A DNA stretch of 64,000 nucleotides from Berberis thunbergii. Its lineage: Eukaryota > Streptophyta > Magnoliopsida > Ranunculales > Berberidaceae. The first letter of the stretch is position 1; the number at the start of each line of letters is the position of its first letter. Positions 24,599 through 36,299 of the stretch are shown here, one piece after another. The notes under the pieces were generated by a model that saw only the letters and a program-made list of their open reading frames with translations, ran no database searches and had not been told where the DNA came from. Made by a program: the position numbers and the translations under genes. The stretch is taken from assembly GCA_003290165.1 (NCBI GenBank), contig QNQO01005785.1:930001-994000 (forward strand), in the 5' to 3' direction.

Positions 24599-25499
24599 CC
24601 ATGAAAATATGAAAAATTGAACACAAATTTGATGGAAAATGAACTATACACAAATTTGAAAATATGGAAAATGAACTACAACACAAATTAATGTTTCAAA
24701 GGCCATCTCAATTAGTCTGAGCGTGGAAATATTTGGGTTGCAATGTTTCAATGAGAGTATAGAATAACTGCAAATCTTCATATGACAGGAACATTGAGAA
24801 ATTTTGACTTGGATGTGTTGGAAATGATAAACAACAAGAACTCTGGGTAGAGATACAAAGCCTTTGATGTGCCTTCTTCAAGCTTTCTGGCCCAACGTAT
24901 CTTTGGGTTGAGATACGATCATTTCATAAAAATTTAAATTTGTTTCTTAAACACCTATTGTTTCTATAAATGTCATAAACTATTTTTCCAAGTTTCTAGA
25001 CATCCAACAACATAACATTTCTCTGGGGCATAAGGGCATTACATCAAACAGTTTGTGTGCAGTCTCTTAGGAAGTAATTCACAACAAGATTAAACCACAA
25101 GGTGAAGTATTTTGAAGCATGTAAGAGTGACTGAGTTGACTTTCTTACCTGAATGAATGAACAACGAAAGTTGAGTTGATCTGTAAAGCAAGCAAATCTC
25201 AGATTCTTCTCCTAAAATCTCCAACCAAAATGTAACATGAGAAAGAATCGAAGCTATGGGTTGAACACAGATACAGACTGGAAGAAAACACATAAAAGCG
25301 TAGTAGATGAAATAGATTAAGAGAGAGAGACAGAGAAGTAATGATGGAGAGAGAGAAAGGGAGAAAATATCGGAGGAGTGGAGGATGATGGCAGAGGTAG
25401 CGGAGGTGGAAGAGGCTGAGGCTTCGTTTGGAGCCCTAATCTTCTTTCGTGGGTTTGAGAAATTATGTGTTTTCAAAAAAAAATTTGGGGGCTTTTGAT
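24599..25499 (-). other. Presumed 5' region of the MULE transposase
   Basis: Between the transposase ATG and the right TIR. It contains a GA-rich run (25317-25370). A minus ORF (25090-25548) overlapping the TIR has low-complexity Ser/Leu composition and is probably not coding. Confidence 0.35.
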
Positions 25500-25576
25500 G
25501 CAACCTCATGAAGTGGCACGTGCTAGCACCATGCCTGCCTAGCACCATCCAGGCATGGTACCAGGCACAAGACCAG
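25500..25576. repeat. Right terminal inverted repeat of the MULE
   Basis: Contains GTGCTAGCACCATGCCTGCC and CATCCAGGCATGGTACCAGG; the reverse complement aligns with 16950-17030. Confidence 0.6.
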
Positions 25577-25736
25577 GTACCGTAATCTTACTCCACAAGC
25601 AATTAGCAAACCCTTTTGCAAATTGCAATCGCATAGTAGGCATGCTCGACTCATCATATGAGATTGTCAAATATACTATCCATGAGCTTTATGAGCACAT
25701 GCTAGGCAAATAACATAGCACTTTTATCATAATAAC

Positions 25737-26315
25737 TTATGCATCCAAATATGTCCTTGTTGATCTCGAACTTGCAAAACGAACAATGGTGAGCTAGGGA
25801 CCACCTTTGTGGTGGCCAAAAGTATTCTGATGCTTAAGTCAGACGATGATGCAAGGAAGAATACAAACTAGATGAAATTAGCAATGTGTATGCATACATT
25901 TCTTCCCTTTGTTCACATTTTTATAACGAGTGTTTCCTCTTCAACTGTCCCTATTATCGAGGGTGTGATGGAGGGAAGAGATATAGCTAGAATCTTACAT
26001 GTACATGACTGTGTCTCTTTGGCACTTGGCTCTGCTTAGAACCCAATGATTGATTTGGTTAAAAGTTGATTGGCGCGAACAAATCTAAGGCCTACAGCAG
26101 CTCAGAGATATGTGTCCGGGCCTTATTGTCATGGGCCAAACTCCAAGATTCGTGTCGTTTGGGTTGGCGTGACTTGGGCTTTGACACCTGACTTACGGGC
26201 TAAACAATGTTTCAAGAATGGGCCTGCTTGGGGCCACGTTGAATTCTTTCCCATATTAGGTTTGACCTATGCCACGTGTACAATTGCGATCACATGACTT
26301 ATTGATGTTTCATCA
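25737..26315 (-). repeat. 3' LTR of element C
   Basis: 579 bp, co-linear with 27999-28574. Includes AAGTCAGACGATGATGCAAG and GGCCTACAGCAG blocks seen in both copies. Confidence 0.8.
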
Positions 26316-26559
26316 GCTACTCTCCCTAGTTAGTGGGTCTGCGTATTAGGCCACTAACTGAATGGGCAGGCCCAGTGAATGTTAAGTTTGGGGTCGAGGG
26401 CTCTATTCAGGCATTTTGAACATGGCGGTATCCGCGGTGGAAACCTGTTTTTAGTTCTCAGATTGCCTTCTTTCTTGACCGATTGGATTTCTCTAGTTCA
26501 TCATGTGCACTATGTAGAACTTAAATGACGTTTGCAGTCTATTATCGACTTTTGCTATT

Positions 26560-27610
26560 GTTTCTTCATTTTTTTTTCTCGAGGTTGTTTCTCATTGGAA
26601 TACACAAATTTTTCGAGTTTCCCCCTTCGAACCCAGTGTTTTATCTCATTCTTGAGAACCTGATAGTCCTGAGTGGTGTGATTGTGGTCCTTGTGATAGG
26701 AACAACATGTTCTTATCACGCCTTGAAGGATTGCTCTTGAGCTTGGGGGCCACTTATTGTCCTCCCAACTCTTCATGGTGAAGATAATCTTAGGAAGGTT
26801 GGAATTGGGTGTTGAAGTCAATGTACCTCGAACAAAGGTAGTTGGTAATCTTGTCGGGTTTTACCGTGTCAGACTTAGTCATGTTGTCATTTTTCACCCT
26901 ATTCGACTTGTCTTCCTTTTCGCGCCCCTTTTCCTCTCCTCTGTCCCGAGCCTTAGAAATGCTTGGCTTCATTTTTGCCTTATTTCTTGGATGTCAGCAT
27001 TTGTTGGAGAGTGGTATACTTTTGCACACTTTTCAGTAAGTCCACCATATCTCTCGGTGGCTCTAGGGTGAGGAAGCTGTAAAACTGACATTCTCGGAGG
27101 TCGAAAGTGAAAGTGATGATCGACGTGTCGTCGCTGCAACCGTCGATCAAAGTCAACTCGTCGTTAAAGCGAGTGACGTGCTCCTTAAGGGTCTTGCATT
27201 CCCTCTGATTGAGGCTTAGCAGATAGTGAGGTTATTTCCTGATCTGTTGGCATCCAACAAATTTGGTGATAAATGCCTTCACCAGGACTTGAAATGAATC
27301 AACAGATCTCGGATGGAGGTTGTGGAACCAGATCAGCGTAGCCTTTTTCAGGTTGGTGAAAAAAGTTTTAAACAAGATGACTTCTGAACTTTCTTTCAAC
27401 GCCAACACGTGGTGGTAACAATGCAGATGATTTGACGGATCTGATGTTCCGTTGTAAATCTCGAGCTTTGGGGGTGTTCATGAACTTTTAAGAATGGAGG
27501 GACAGTGAGATCATACGTGACATTTGGATCGGTCAACCCTAGTCGGAGCGACTTATTGACCTTGGTCTCGTATTTATTTGGGGCCATGGCCCCCATGATT
27601 TCCGTCATCT
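26560..27610 (-). pseudogene. Gag remnant of element C
   Basis: Minus-strand frames carry Ty3/gypsy gag motifs: a W-F-H-N-L-H-P-R-S-V-D-S-F segment, V-T-R-F-N-D-E-L with I-D-G-C-S-D-D-T-S, then F-Y-S-F-L-T-L-E-P-P-x-D-M-V-D-L-L, closely matching the plus-strand gag of element B at 40990-41454. A basic lysine-rich segment follows, as in B. Several stops and frameshifts make it non-functional. Confidence 0.7.
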
Positions 27611-27998
27611 CCTAAGCTCCCCTATCGAGTCCTCCATGGGGAGGTTCTTGCCTTCCTAGATGGGCTCTCAGGCATTCTCTTGGGTTTGGGACCTCCCCGA
27701 ATTTCCTCCGCTCTCAAATGATTGTTGTTGGTCCTGGGTGAGCCCCGCACTAGATGATTCATGTGGAGCAGGATCTAATTTATGTGGGTGTCAATTGTCG
27801 CTGCTTTAGTGGCTGGGTCATGCGAATTTGGCCCTATGGATGGGCTACACTGGCAGGAGCGCTGTAAGGCTCGACATTGTTGTTGTGGGCTTGAGATTTG
27901 GTGCCAGTGATCATGTCTCGACGCTCTGCTGGTAAAAAAAATGTTTATATGTTTGTTTTAAGGAAATCTTGTCGTTTTCCCCATGGACGACGCCATAC

Positions 27999-28574
27999 TA
28001 ATGCGTCCAAATCTGTCCTTGCTAATCTCGAACCTGCAAAATGAACAACGGTGAGCCAGATATCACCATTGTGGTGACCGAAGACATTCTGATGCTTAAG
28101 TCAGGCGACGGTGTAAAAAAGAATATAGACTAGATGAAATTAGCAATGTGTAAGCGTACCTTTCTTTTTCCTTTATCCACCTTTATTAGCGAGTGTTCCC
28201 TCCTCAATTGTCTTTACTATCGAGGGTGTGATAGTGGGAGGAGATCTTGGCCAAAATCTTACATGTGCATGATTGAGTCTCTTCGGCAGTTGGCTATGTT
28301 TAGGATCCAATGCTTGATTGGGTTAAGAGTTGATTTGCGCGAACGAATCTCAGGCCTACAACAGTTCAGAGATTTGTGTTCGGGCCTTATTGTCATAGGC
28401 TAAGCTCCAAGATCAGTATCGCTTGGGCTGGCGTGACTTGGACTTGGATGCCTGACTTATGGATTGAATAGTGTTTCAATAATAGACCGCTTGGGGCTAC
28501 GTTGAAGCTTTTCCCGTGTTAACTTAGACCTATGCCACGTGTATAGTAGTGATCGCATGACTGATGTCTCATCA
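27999..28574 (-). repeat. 5' LTR of element C
   Basis: 576 bp. Its inner edge abuts the primer-binding-site-like sequence, which fixes the element orientation as minus. Confidence 0.8.
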
Positions 28575-29051
28575 ATAATGTAACCTTTTTATCTGTAGGC
28601 AACAAATCACTCCTAGTTCTCATTAAGAATGCCCCAAAACTTATGTATTAAAGGATTTTTCTAGTATCCTTTCATATAAACATACTAGCGATCCAAGGGG
28701 CACACCATAAAATTTCATTACTAGTTACTAGCTTGCAATCACAAATGTTACAGAGACTAGTACATGGTGAATGTTGGGGGGCATGTTGGCAAATCATCCC
28801 TTCTATAATAGTTGTTAAGCATTTGGTAATTTTAAAAAAAAATTGGAACGTTGAAATTCAATACCTCCAACCACAACTCGACCAATCTGCCTATTGTCTC
28901 AGACTATTCTGCCTGATTATTTGCATAAATCAGTTCATCACCCTTGAATCAAATGAATTTTTACCAGAGTCCACCATTGGTTATAAGTATCAATATTAAA
29001 ATTTATGTTATTGTGTGATAAAATATTATTATATTATTTGCAAAACTTCAC

Positions 29052-29551
29052 ACTTACATAACTTCACGTGTTTCCTAAATTAAGTTGCAAATTTCAATTT
29101 TCAAGAACTAACATATAATTTTGCATGTTTTTCAAAAAAAAAACAAAGAAACAAACAAAACACCAAATGACATGCAACGAGTTGAGATATACAATTTTGT
29201 TTATTATGCGAAACCCGAAATTTATAATTGCGAGATCAACATTATTTACACTTATTGTAATTGAACCAATGAATTATATATATGCATGTGTGTGTGAATG
29301 TCACTTACATAACTTCACGTGTTTCCTAAATTAAGTTGCAAATTTCAATTTTCAAGAACTAACATATAATTTTGCATGTTTTTCAAAAAAAAACAAAAAC
29401 AAACAAAACACCAAATGACGTGCAATGAGTTGAGATATACAATTTTGTTTATTATGCGAAAGCCGAAATTTATAATTGCGAGATCAACATTATTTACACT
29501 TGTTGTAATTGAACCAATGAATTATATATATGCATGTGTGTGTGAATGTCA
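29052..29551. repeat. Tandem duplication, about 250-bp unit
   Basis: ACTTACATAACTTCACGTG through GTGTGTGTGAATGTC occurs twice head to tail, with starts near 29052 and 29302 and only a few differences. A short TGTAAATGTCAATTG minisatellite follows to about 29770. Confidence 0.9.
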
Positions 29552-29791
29552 ATTGCGTGTGTATGTAAATGTCCATTGTTGTTAATGTGTAGAAGATAAG
29601 ACTGGAGGTAATGTGTAAATGTCAATTGTGTGTGTTTGTAAATGGCAATTGTTGTTAATGTGTAAATGTTAATTGTGTGTGTAAATGAATTATATATATG
29701 CGTGTGTGTGTAAATGTCAATTTATAATTGTGTGTGTATAAATGTCAATTGTTGTTAATGTGTAGAAAATAAGACTGGAGGTACACGCACG

Positions 29792-30376
29792 CAAAGAATG
29801 TAATTTCGTTTTTTTTAGTTAATTTTGGTCTCCTGATTTTAAGAAATATTTCAGTGTGTGAAGACAAAAATGTAAAAGTTTTGAGGATACATGAAATATA
29901 TATAATGAATTTCGAGAGTATTTGAAATATGTGAAGAAATAAGAGTTAATAAAATAAATCTATTAAACACATTAAATGAAACCTAAATACCAAGAAATGA
30001 AACAAACATGATATCAATAAATAATTAGAAAATTATGAAGTGGTTTCAAAAATCTATATATAAGTAAAAGAAATTATAATTAGAAAATCAAGGGTGGTTT
30101 CAAATCAATAAATAATTAGAAAAAAATAATAATTAGAAGAAAAAACCTCAAAATTTACAAAAAAAAACTACGAAAGTTTTTCAAAAAAAAAAGTTATTTT
30201 TGGTACCTGGTTTTGTATTTTTACGAAAAAATCAAAATTTATGAAAAAATCTCGAAAATTTTCTTAAAAACTCTCGAAAAAATGTAATTATTTCTTTCGT
30301 CCTTTTTCTTTTCATAATTTAAAAAAACAAAAATTTCGGGGAAATTTCGCAAGATTTCACGAAATTTCATTCCTTG
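29792..30376. mobile_element. Y-type TIR element, copy 1
   Basis: Ends are CAAAGAATGTAATTTCG on the left and, inverted, CAAGGAATGAAATTTCGTG on the right; the interior is A-rich with AATTTCGGCGAAATTTCG-type motifs. Copies 2 (split, 34458-40294) and 3 (51352-51729) share the ends and interior. X2 at about 49455 reads straight through this site without Y, so the insertion is real. Confidence 0.65.
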
Positions 30377-30866
30377 TTGCATAGGTGGGATTTACAAAGT
30401 ATTTTAGAGAGGTAATTTTGTGTACAAGTATGAACCCACGTGAGCAATCCTAGCAAACCCAATATCTAATTTATGTAACACATAACCCAACTTCCTTACA
30501 AAATCTAATAGTTTATCGCATAAGCCATTTCAGTTTACTTATCAATATATCTCTTATTATAAACTTTGTGTTGGATGATAATGTTGGCTAAATTATATAG
30601 ATGTAAATGCTTGAAGTGCAAACTCACAGCTGTGTTTGATGGTGATATGGGACTAAACCTTTGTATATGTATGGAGTGTGTTTCGGTATTTATTCGTAGC
30701 AAATACTAAGTCTTTAATAGTTGTAGATTTTGAAGTTCATCTAATGTTGAGAATATGCCCTAGTAGTGGCAATTCAAGTCACTTAGTCATTATTATAAAG
30801 TTTTATAATTAAGTATTGCTTCAATTTTTTTTTCTATTGTAGCTCAAGAAAACTCCAACAATTTAG

Positions 30867-31422
30867 GAATGCCCCAAGCATATGCATTAAAAGACTTTTC
30901 GAGTGTCTCTTCATATGAACAGACTAACGATCCAAGGGTACATTATAAAATTTCATTACTAGTTACTAGCTTGCAATCACAATTGTTGTTGAGACTAATA
31001 CATGGTGAAACTTGTAGGGGTTTGTTGGCAAATCCTGCCTCCTATAATAGTTGTTAAGCATTTGGAAAACTTTTAAAAATGGAACGTTGAAGTTCAAGAC
31101 TTCCACACTCAACTCGACCGGTCTGCATATTGCTTCAAACTAATTTGCATGATTATTTGTAGAAATCAGATCATTGTTCCCGAATCAAATGAGTCTCATA
31201 CTAGTGTCCACCATAGGTCATAAGTGACAATATTAAAATTTATGTTATTGTTTGATCAAAATTTATTATATCATTTGCAAAACTTTACATTTACATAACT
31301 TCACTCGTTTCCTAAATTGAGTTACAAATGTCAATTTTCAAAAACTAACATATGATTTTGCATGTTTTAAAAAAACATCAAATGATACGGAACGATTGAG
31401 AAATACAATTTTGTTTATTATT
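30867..31422. repeat. Repeat family X, copy 2, left part
   Basis: Homologous to 28628-29215 of X1 (GATCCAAGG, TTACTAGCTTGCAATCACA, TTTCCTAAATT blocks). It is interrupted after ACAATTTTGTTTATTA, where X1 continues ATGCGAAACCCGAAATTT. The missing part resumes near 33890, and again at 49378 after element B. Confidence 0.65.
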
Positions 31423-33832
31423 GATTGATCTCAAATCATACCGCAAATGCACAGTTATCTACCGAGTTAGATAACAACAAATATGGGTCGAATCCAACAA
31501 GGAGAGCTATAAAGTTAGGAAGATTAATCTTCAAATCTTTTTTGAAACTTAACCTAGTTAGAAAAGAAGTGATTGGTGAAGTGTTTAAAATAAAAATGCA
31601 AAGTAAAACCTAAATGTGAGAGTTAGGGTTTTGAGTTTGCCATCATGATTAGATATCATCATTAGGCCACTCTTTGATTAATCTTTCCCAAATTCATTAA
31701 CACATCCTAAGGTAGATTCTCATTTCACCTTATGATAGAGAATATGACATTATGAACATTTGATTTCAAGCCTAAATTATATTACTACCCTAAGAATCAA
31801 ATGTGGATTTAAAAGCATACAAGGAATCAATACTTAAATGAAATACCAAATATCTAACAAATCACAATGAAACTTAGACTAATAATATGTAAATATTGTA
31901 AGGAGCTTGTTAGAGAAACTCAATGATAAAAACTTATCTAATCTTGAGCTTAAGAAGTAGAAGAAGAAATCATGGATTGAATTCATAACATGAAACACAA
32001 AACATCTTACTTACCTCATAGGTTCATGATACAACCAAACTACAAGATCAATCTAACTAAACTTGCTTATCTAATACATGAAAATGGTAAAAACTAATCA
32101 AAAAGATAATCATCTTGTGAAACAGGAAACAACATGTTTTGTGAAACAGGAAACTGTTTCACAAACAGGAATATGACACATAACTGTTTTGTGAAATAGG
32201 ATACCTGTTTGAAACAGGAAACTGTTTGGACTCCTGTTTGAAATAGGAAAAACTGTTTGAACTTCTGAAAACTGTTTTTTGAACAGGAAATAAATTCTAG
32301 GAAACAGGAAACTGCTGCGAAACAGGAAACTGTTGTTCCTATATATACTAGGAACTATAGGTGTTTTGTTAAGATGATTCCATGTAGAAAAACTGTGAAG
32401 CGCAGGGAATAGAGAAAGACAATTGTTGAAATTGTTTCATCTCTTGTTGAGAGATTGTGTGAAGATAATTCCTTGAATTGTTTCATCTCTTGTTGAGAGA
32501 TTGTGTGAGAATTGTCATCTTCTTATGCCTTGTTTCGGCTCATTTTTTCCTTATAAAAAATTTGCCGAGGTGGAGAATTGTGAAACAGGAAACAACATGT
32601 TTTGTGAAACAGGAAACTGTTTCACAAACAGGAATATGACACATAACTGTTTTGTGAAATAGGAAACCTGTTTGAAACAGGAAACTGTTTGGACTCCTGT
32701 TTGAAATAGGAAAAACTGTTTGAACTTCTGGAAACTGTTTTTTGAACAGAAAATAAATTCTAGGAAACAGGAAACTGCTGCGAAACAGGAAACTGTTGTT
32801 CCTATATATACTAGGAACTATAGGTGTTTTGTTAATATGATTCCATGTAGAAAAACTGTGAAGCACAGGGAATAGAGAAAGACAATTGTTGAAATTGTTT
32901 CATCTCTTGTTGAGAGATTGTGTGAAGATAATTCCTTGAATTGTTTCATCTCTTGTTGAGAGATTGTGTGAGAATTGTCATCTTCTTGTACCTTGTTCTT
33001 GAATATAGTGGAATCACCTCACCGTGGACGTAGGCAATTTGCTGAACCACGTAAACCTTGTGTCTCTTGTGGTATGTTCTTAATTTTCTCTAATTTCTTT
33101 CATTGCTAGTTGCTCTATTTAATTGATTGGATCCTTGTGGTACTTGTGTGCAATTGTTGGTGTCTACCCGCTTCCTCAATAAGGCGCAACACATCTTAGA
33201 GTTATCCTCCCATGGGCCACAACCTAAGGTGGGATGTTAGCCAAACATGGTAAGCTTTAGGCTTTCTTTCAACTTATTACTCTAAAATCTACAAATACTA
33301 CAACTTCTCTCAATTTGATTACAACTCTTTAGTTTTCTTCCGCCCTCTCAAGTATACTCCAATCATGGGGTATTTATAGGTGAAGATGTGTGAGACGGTG
33401 GAATAAAATAAGGAAAATAATATGGTGAAATAAAATAATAATAAGATAAGGAAATATGTTGGAGAATGGACGGTGGAATAAAGAAAAGATAAAAAATATG
33501 GTGGGATAAAAAACTAATAATAAGGGAATATTTTGGAGAATGGATAGTGGAGTATGTAGAGATTCCTTTTGGCTAGGATGAAGTTGTCATGTGGATGTCC
33601 AAATCTTCAAATTAATTTTCTTGAGATCCATAGATGATGATTAATACTTGAATTCCTGCATTATACAAAATAAATGTAATGAGAGATTCCTTGGGCTTGA
33701 AAATCTTTGGTACTGCATGTGTTATCTTCCAATGGGCTTCATTGTTGAACTTCGCCTTATTGTGCCATTTTGTACATATTTGATGATTAATACTTGAATT
33801 CCTGCATTATACAAAATACATGTAATGAGAGT
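31423..33832. mobile_element. LTR-derived insertion Z in repeat X2 (composite)
   Basis: The left part has TATCTACCGAGTTAGATAAC and AATATGGGTCGAATCCAACA, a pattern common near LTR starts in plants. Inside it lie two tandem copies of a Copia-LTR-like block. The right part contains GGGGTATTTATAGG, a TATA-like site, and ends with a duplicated GATGATTAATACTTGAATTC block (33627 and 33782). No coding ORF. Boundaries are taken from the break in X2 and are approximate. Confidence 0.45.
32114..33050. repeat. Partial tandem duplication of a Copia-LTR-like block
   Basis: Unit 1 (32114-32520) and unit 2 (32578-32990) are nearly identical, with a few substitutions (e.g. AAGCGCAGGG / AAGCACAGGG). Each carries many GAAACAGGAAAC motifs and two copies of TTGTTTCATCTCTTGTTGAG. 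After unit 2 the sequence runs into CCGTGGACGTAGGC ... GAACCACGTAAA, a signature seen near the R/U5 part of many plant Copia LTRs. Confidence 0.7.
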
Positions 33833-33957
33833 ATTTTATTAGATAATAGACATAATAAATATAGAATTAAGGGCCTAAAATTTATCATTTATAAGACTAT
33901 CAATTATGACCTGAAATTTATAATTGTGAGAGCAAGATTATTTACACTTATTGTACC
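33833..33957. repeat. Repeat family X, copy 2, middle part
   Basis: GAAATTTATAATTGTGAGAG and TTATTTACACTTATTGTA match 29216-29260 of X1. The copy is broken at 33957 by element B and resumes at 49378 with CCAATGAATT. Confidence 0.65.
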
Positions 33958-34457
33958 CGATGATACACCAAACCGTCAAGTAATCGGCATCTTACACGTG
34001 TCATGGTGGTCTCGTCAACAAAGCAAAGTGAGCCTAATTGCGCGCCAAATCTTGTAAGGCCCAGACAACACAAAGCCCACTGATGCAGGATCCAAAAGTT
34101 GGACCCAATCAACATCTTATTAATCCCATACGTCACATGGTCAGGCCCAATACTTGTAAGACCTTAAAAGGCAAGTATCTAGGGGATCAACCTAAGACGT
34201 GTAGATAAAATCTCCCGCATAGGCAACACTCCGCAAGGGAAGAATCCCCAACAGATCTAGGAGCACGAGTCGTGTAAATAAATTCTCCTGCATGGACGAC
34301 TCCTAGCAAGGAAAAGATTTCCAGCAAAATGTCATTTCCTAAACTATGCCTCCAAAGGCCTAGCCAAACAAGGACTCTCACATGATAAATAAGCCACAAG
34401 GTTGAGGAATAAAGGTACGCTATTGAACCCAATTTATAACATTACACCTTTTTCAAG
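33958..34457 (+). repeat. 5' LTR of element B, left part
   Basis: Co-linear with the 3' LTR from 48702 (ATTGCGCGCC, CCCATACGTCACATGGTCAG, GGAGCACGAGT blocks). It breaks after TTTTTCAAG, where Y2 is inserted. Confidence 0.9.
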
Positions 34458-34533
34458 CGAAGGATTGTGATTTCATTTTTTGAGTTAATTTCGGTATCTT
34501 GATTGTAAGAAATATTTTGTGAAATATATAATG
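34458..34533. mobile_element. Y-type TIR element, copy 2, left part
   Basis: CGAAGGATTGTGATTTCATT start, matching the other Y ends. Interrupted by element A after AAATATATAATG. The right part is at 39935-40294. Confidence 0.75.
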
Positions 34534-34990
34534 TGATGCAGTCAATTTTCGCTCTCTGTTTTGATCTTGTTCCTGCTAACCTGCACAAGTAACGCACGTG
34601 AGCCACATATCACTTTGGAGTGGCTGATGGCACTCCGATGCTAAAGTCAGACAGGGATCTGAGAAAGTTGTAATGTTGTAATAGGGAATTTGTCGTGTAC
34701 CTTAGCTTACCAACTTCATGTCTTATTTATAGTGCAATGAGTCCTAGTTCAACCAAGGCATCGTAGGCGTAGTTTAGGGAGGAGATCCCTCTCTAATTAA
34801 GAGTCGTGTTGTAGGAGGAAGTTCCATGTTAACTCTGCACTCCTTGATACGCGAGAAATGGTTCCCAATCCAAAAGCAATCCGTAGAAGGGAGTTTCCAT
34901 GTGTGGAAGATACTCTAGAGTTTGCTTACTATTTGGAAGCAGAGAACATCTGTAGTTCTCCGTCCGAAGCCAATAGTCTAGAAGCTTTCG
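34534..34990 (-). repeat. 3' LTR of element A (recognisable part)
   Basis: Matches 39261-39710 (AAGTAACGCACGTGAGCCAC, TGTCTTATTTATAGTGCAA, GGCGTAGTTTAGGGAGGAGA). After about 34990 similarity is lost, so this LTR is rearranged or replaced on its inner side. Confidence 0.8.
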
Positions 34991-35049
34991 TTGTGGGATT
35001 CCTGGGGGCTACAAGTCCAGGGTTGGATTAGAAGCTTCTGTTGTTGGTC

Positions 35050-35420
35050 GTCACCAGCTAGGCTTACCTGATTAGGTTTGGCAAACACTGACCATAATTG
35101 GGACAGTGATCTCTGGCAAGTCCTCATCACCAGGCGTGGCAACGCTAGTTAGACTCCCACTTCCTAAACAATCGATGCCTGCGCTAAGTATACTAGGTGT
35201 CAGCGCGAACCAGAAGCTATCGCCATCAGTGTTGGCTGACGAAGCTTACCTAGCTTGACAAGAGGTTTCGTCTGCTGAAGGGTGTGTGAACCTAGTGGTT
35301 CATGGTGTGAACGAAGTTACCTTAATTCAACGAGTGTTAAAGTCCATACATCAAAGTTGACTAGGATCCTCGAGTATTCCTGCCAAGTATGCGACATGGC
35401 ACTAATCGAATAACAGGCTG
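35050..35420. repeat. Two degenerate units of the 178-bp array of element A
   Basis: CTTACCTGATTAGG...AGTGATCTCTGGCAAG...TTAGACTCCCACTTCCT and GAACCAGAAGCTATCGCCATCAGTG...GAAGCTTACCTAGC follow the same order as units in the main array, but with lower similarity. Confidence 0.5.
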
Positions 35421-35687
35421 AGCCCATGCGCCCACAGAGGAAGGGCTAGGGTTTCCTGCGTGGTGTGTACGACGTAGATCTCGCGGTGACACATGTATGG
35501 TGCAGGCAGCGTGACGTTTGAGTATATAGGTTACTTTATCTCAATTATGGGGTTGCATGCAACGCCATTAATTGATTGACATGGTCTACGCAGTTTCCTT
35601 GGGAACTGTCGTATTCCATTTTCCCATACGACATTCAATGCTTGACAGTTAATGTTGGAGTGCCCGTTTGGTAAACCACAATGTCTA

Positions 35688-35768
35688 TATAATGGTGTTT
35701 TTCAATCGTTGTAGGCACCATTTTTTGTTGAGTTTATTTCCTGTAATGTTTTTATTTGGAGAAGACAT
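35688..35768 (+). promoter_or_regulatory. Putative promoter antisense to element A
   Basis: TCTATATAATGG (TATA-like, about 35690) lies roughly 75 bp upstream of the plus-strand ATG at 35769. The upstream block GCAACGCCATTAATTGATTG and the downstream TTTCAATCGTTG recur on the minus strand of element B around a TATA-like site at about 43670. Inference from position and similarity only. Confidence 0.35.
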
Positions 35769-36137
35769 TTGTTGATTTGTGGATGTCATACGCGGATGCC
35801 CTTTATTGGGCATAGGGTTTTGGCATTGTCGCGGACCGCGAGGATGTGGAGGATGACTCTTGTTGCCGACACGGTAGATTTTGATGTGTTTGGCAGGAGG
35901 CCACTAATCTCGTCTGAGGTAATTCAGGGCAGACTGGAGCTCCTGAATCTGATTAAGGGAGAGTATCCCGGCATTGATCTCGACTTCGCCCGCTATAGGA
36001 GGGTAGCTTTTGGGCCGATTCAGCGAGGGGAAGGCTCTAGCCCTGTGAGGCTAACTGATGAAGATGATGCTTCTCCTTTGGTTGTAATGTCCCTTCTTGG
36101 GAAAATATCATGTAGACATGTTTTCTCTTTTGAATGA
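35769..36137 (+). CDS. Antisense ORF of element A, 122 aa, unknown
   Basis: An open frame on the plus strand of a minus-oriented element, located between the tandem array and the 3' LTR. The product is mixed acidic/basic with a segment LIKGEYPGIDLDFARYRR, no signal peptide and no motif I can name. Its place and orientation match antisense extra ORFs reported in Tat-lineage retrotransposons, but I see no similarity to the antisense ORF of B. It may be the first exon or a truncated remnant; expression is unproven. Confidence 0.35.
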   Translation: MLICGCHTRMPFIGHRVLALSRTARMWRMTLVADTVDFDVFGRRPLISSEVIQGRLELLNLIKGEYPGIDLDFARYRRVAFGPIQRGEGSSPVRLTDEDDASPLVVMSLLGKISCRHVFSFE

Positions 36138-36299
36138 AAATACTATTCTGTCTTGAATCGTCGTATTTGCTTTTGTTGCTTTGTAGGTTGTAGGGTTTGT
36201 AATGTCAGGCAAAAAAAATTTGTCAGTCCAAATATATTATTGTGTTGTGTTGCTATCATGACAAATTAGGGGTTGATCAGCAAGAGTCGTCATTGGTTA

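Larger units (their letters stand above)
16950..25576 (-). mobile_element. FAR1/Mutator-like (MULE) transposon, about 8.6 kb, with nested CACTA
   Basis: The left end (from CTGGTCTCGCATGCCTAG) and the inverted right end (CTGGTCTTGTGCCTGG) align over roughly 75 bp, sharing TGCCTGxATGGTG, AGGCA, GCATGGT and GCAC blocks. The interior holds a decayed FAR1-type transposase on the minus strand (22469-24598) and a small plus-strand ORF near the left end. Mutator-type elements normally have long degenerate TIRs and a 9-bp target duplication; I cannot recognise a duplication in CTACGATGT versus GTACCGTAA. The boundaries therefore rest on the TIR alignment. Confidence 0.6.
25737..28574 (-). mobile_element. 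LTR element C, gypsy-type, non-autonomous (2.84 kb)
   Basis: Direct repeats 25737-26315 and 27999-28574 bound a 1.7-kb interior and are flanked by near-identical 5-bp duplications (ATAAC / ATAAT). Read on the minus strand the LTR starts TGATGA and ends GCATTA (decayed from CATCA). It is followed at 27998-27985 by a primer-binding-site-like TATGGCGTCG, equivalent to TTTGGCGCCG in elements A and B. The interior holds only a broken gag on the minus strand, with no protease, reverse transcriptase or integrase. The LTRs are clearly diverged, so the insertion is old. Confidence 0.8.
28628..30866. repeat. Repeat family X, copy 1 (contains Y1 and a tandem duplication)
   Basis: Blocks of this region recur in order in copy X2: the 28628-28830 block (AATGCCCCAAAACTTATG ... 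GTTGTTAAGCATTTGG) at 30867-31064, the 29052-29551 block partly at 31289-31422, and the 30568-30770 block (TGTTGGATGATAATGTTGGC) at 49628-49835. No coding potential and no clear termini. Possibly a large non-autonomous transposon present as adjacent copies. Confidence 0.55.
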
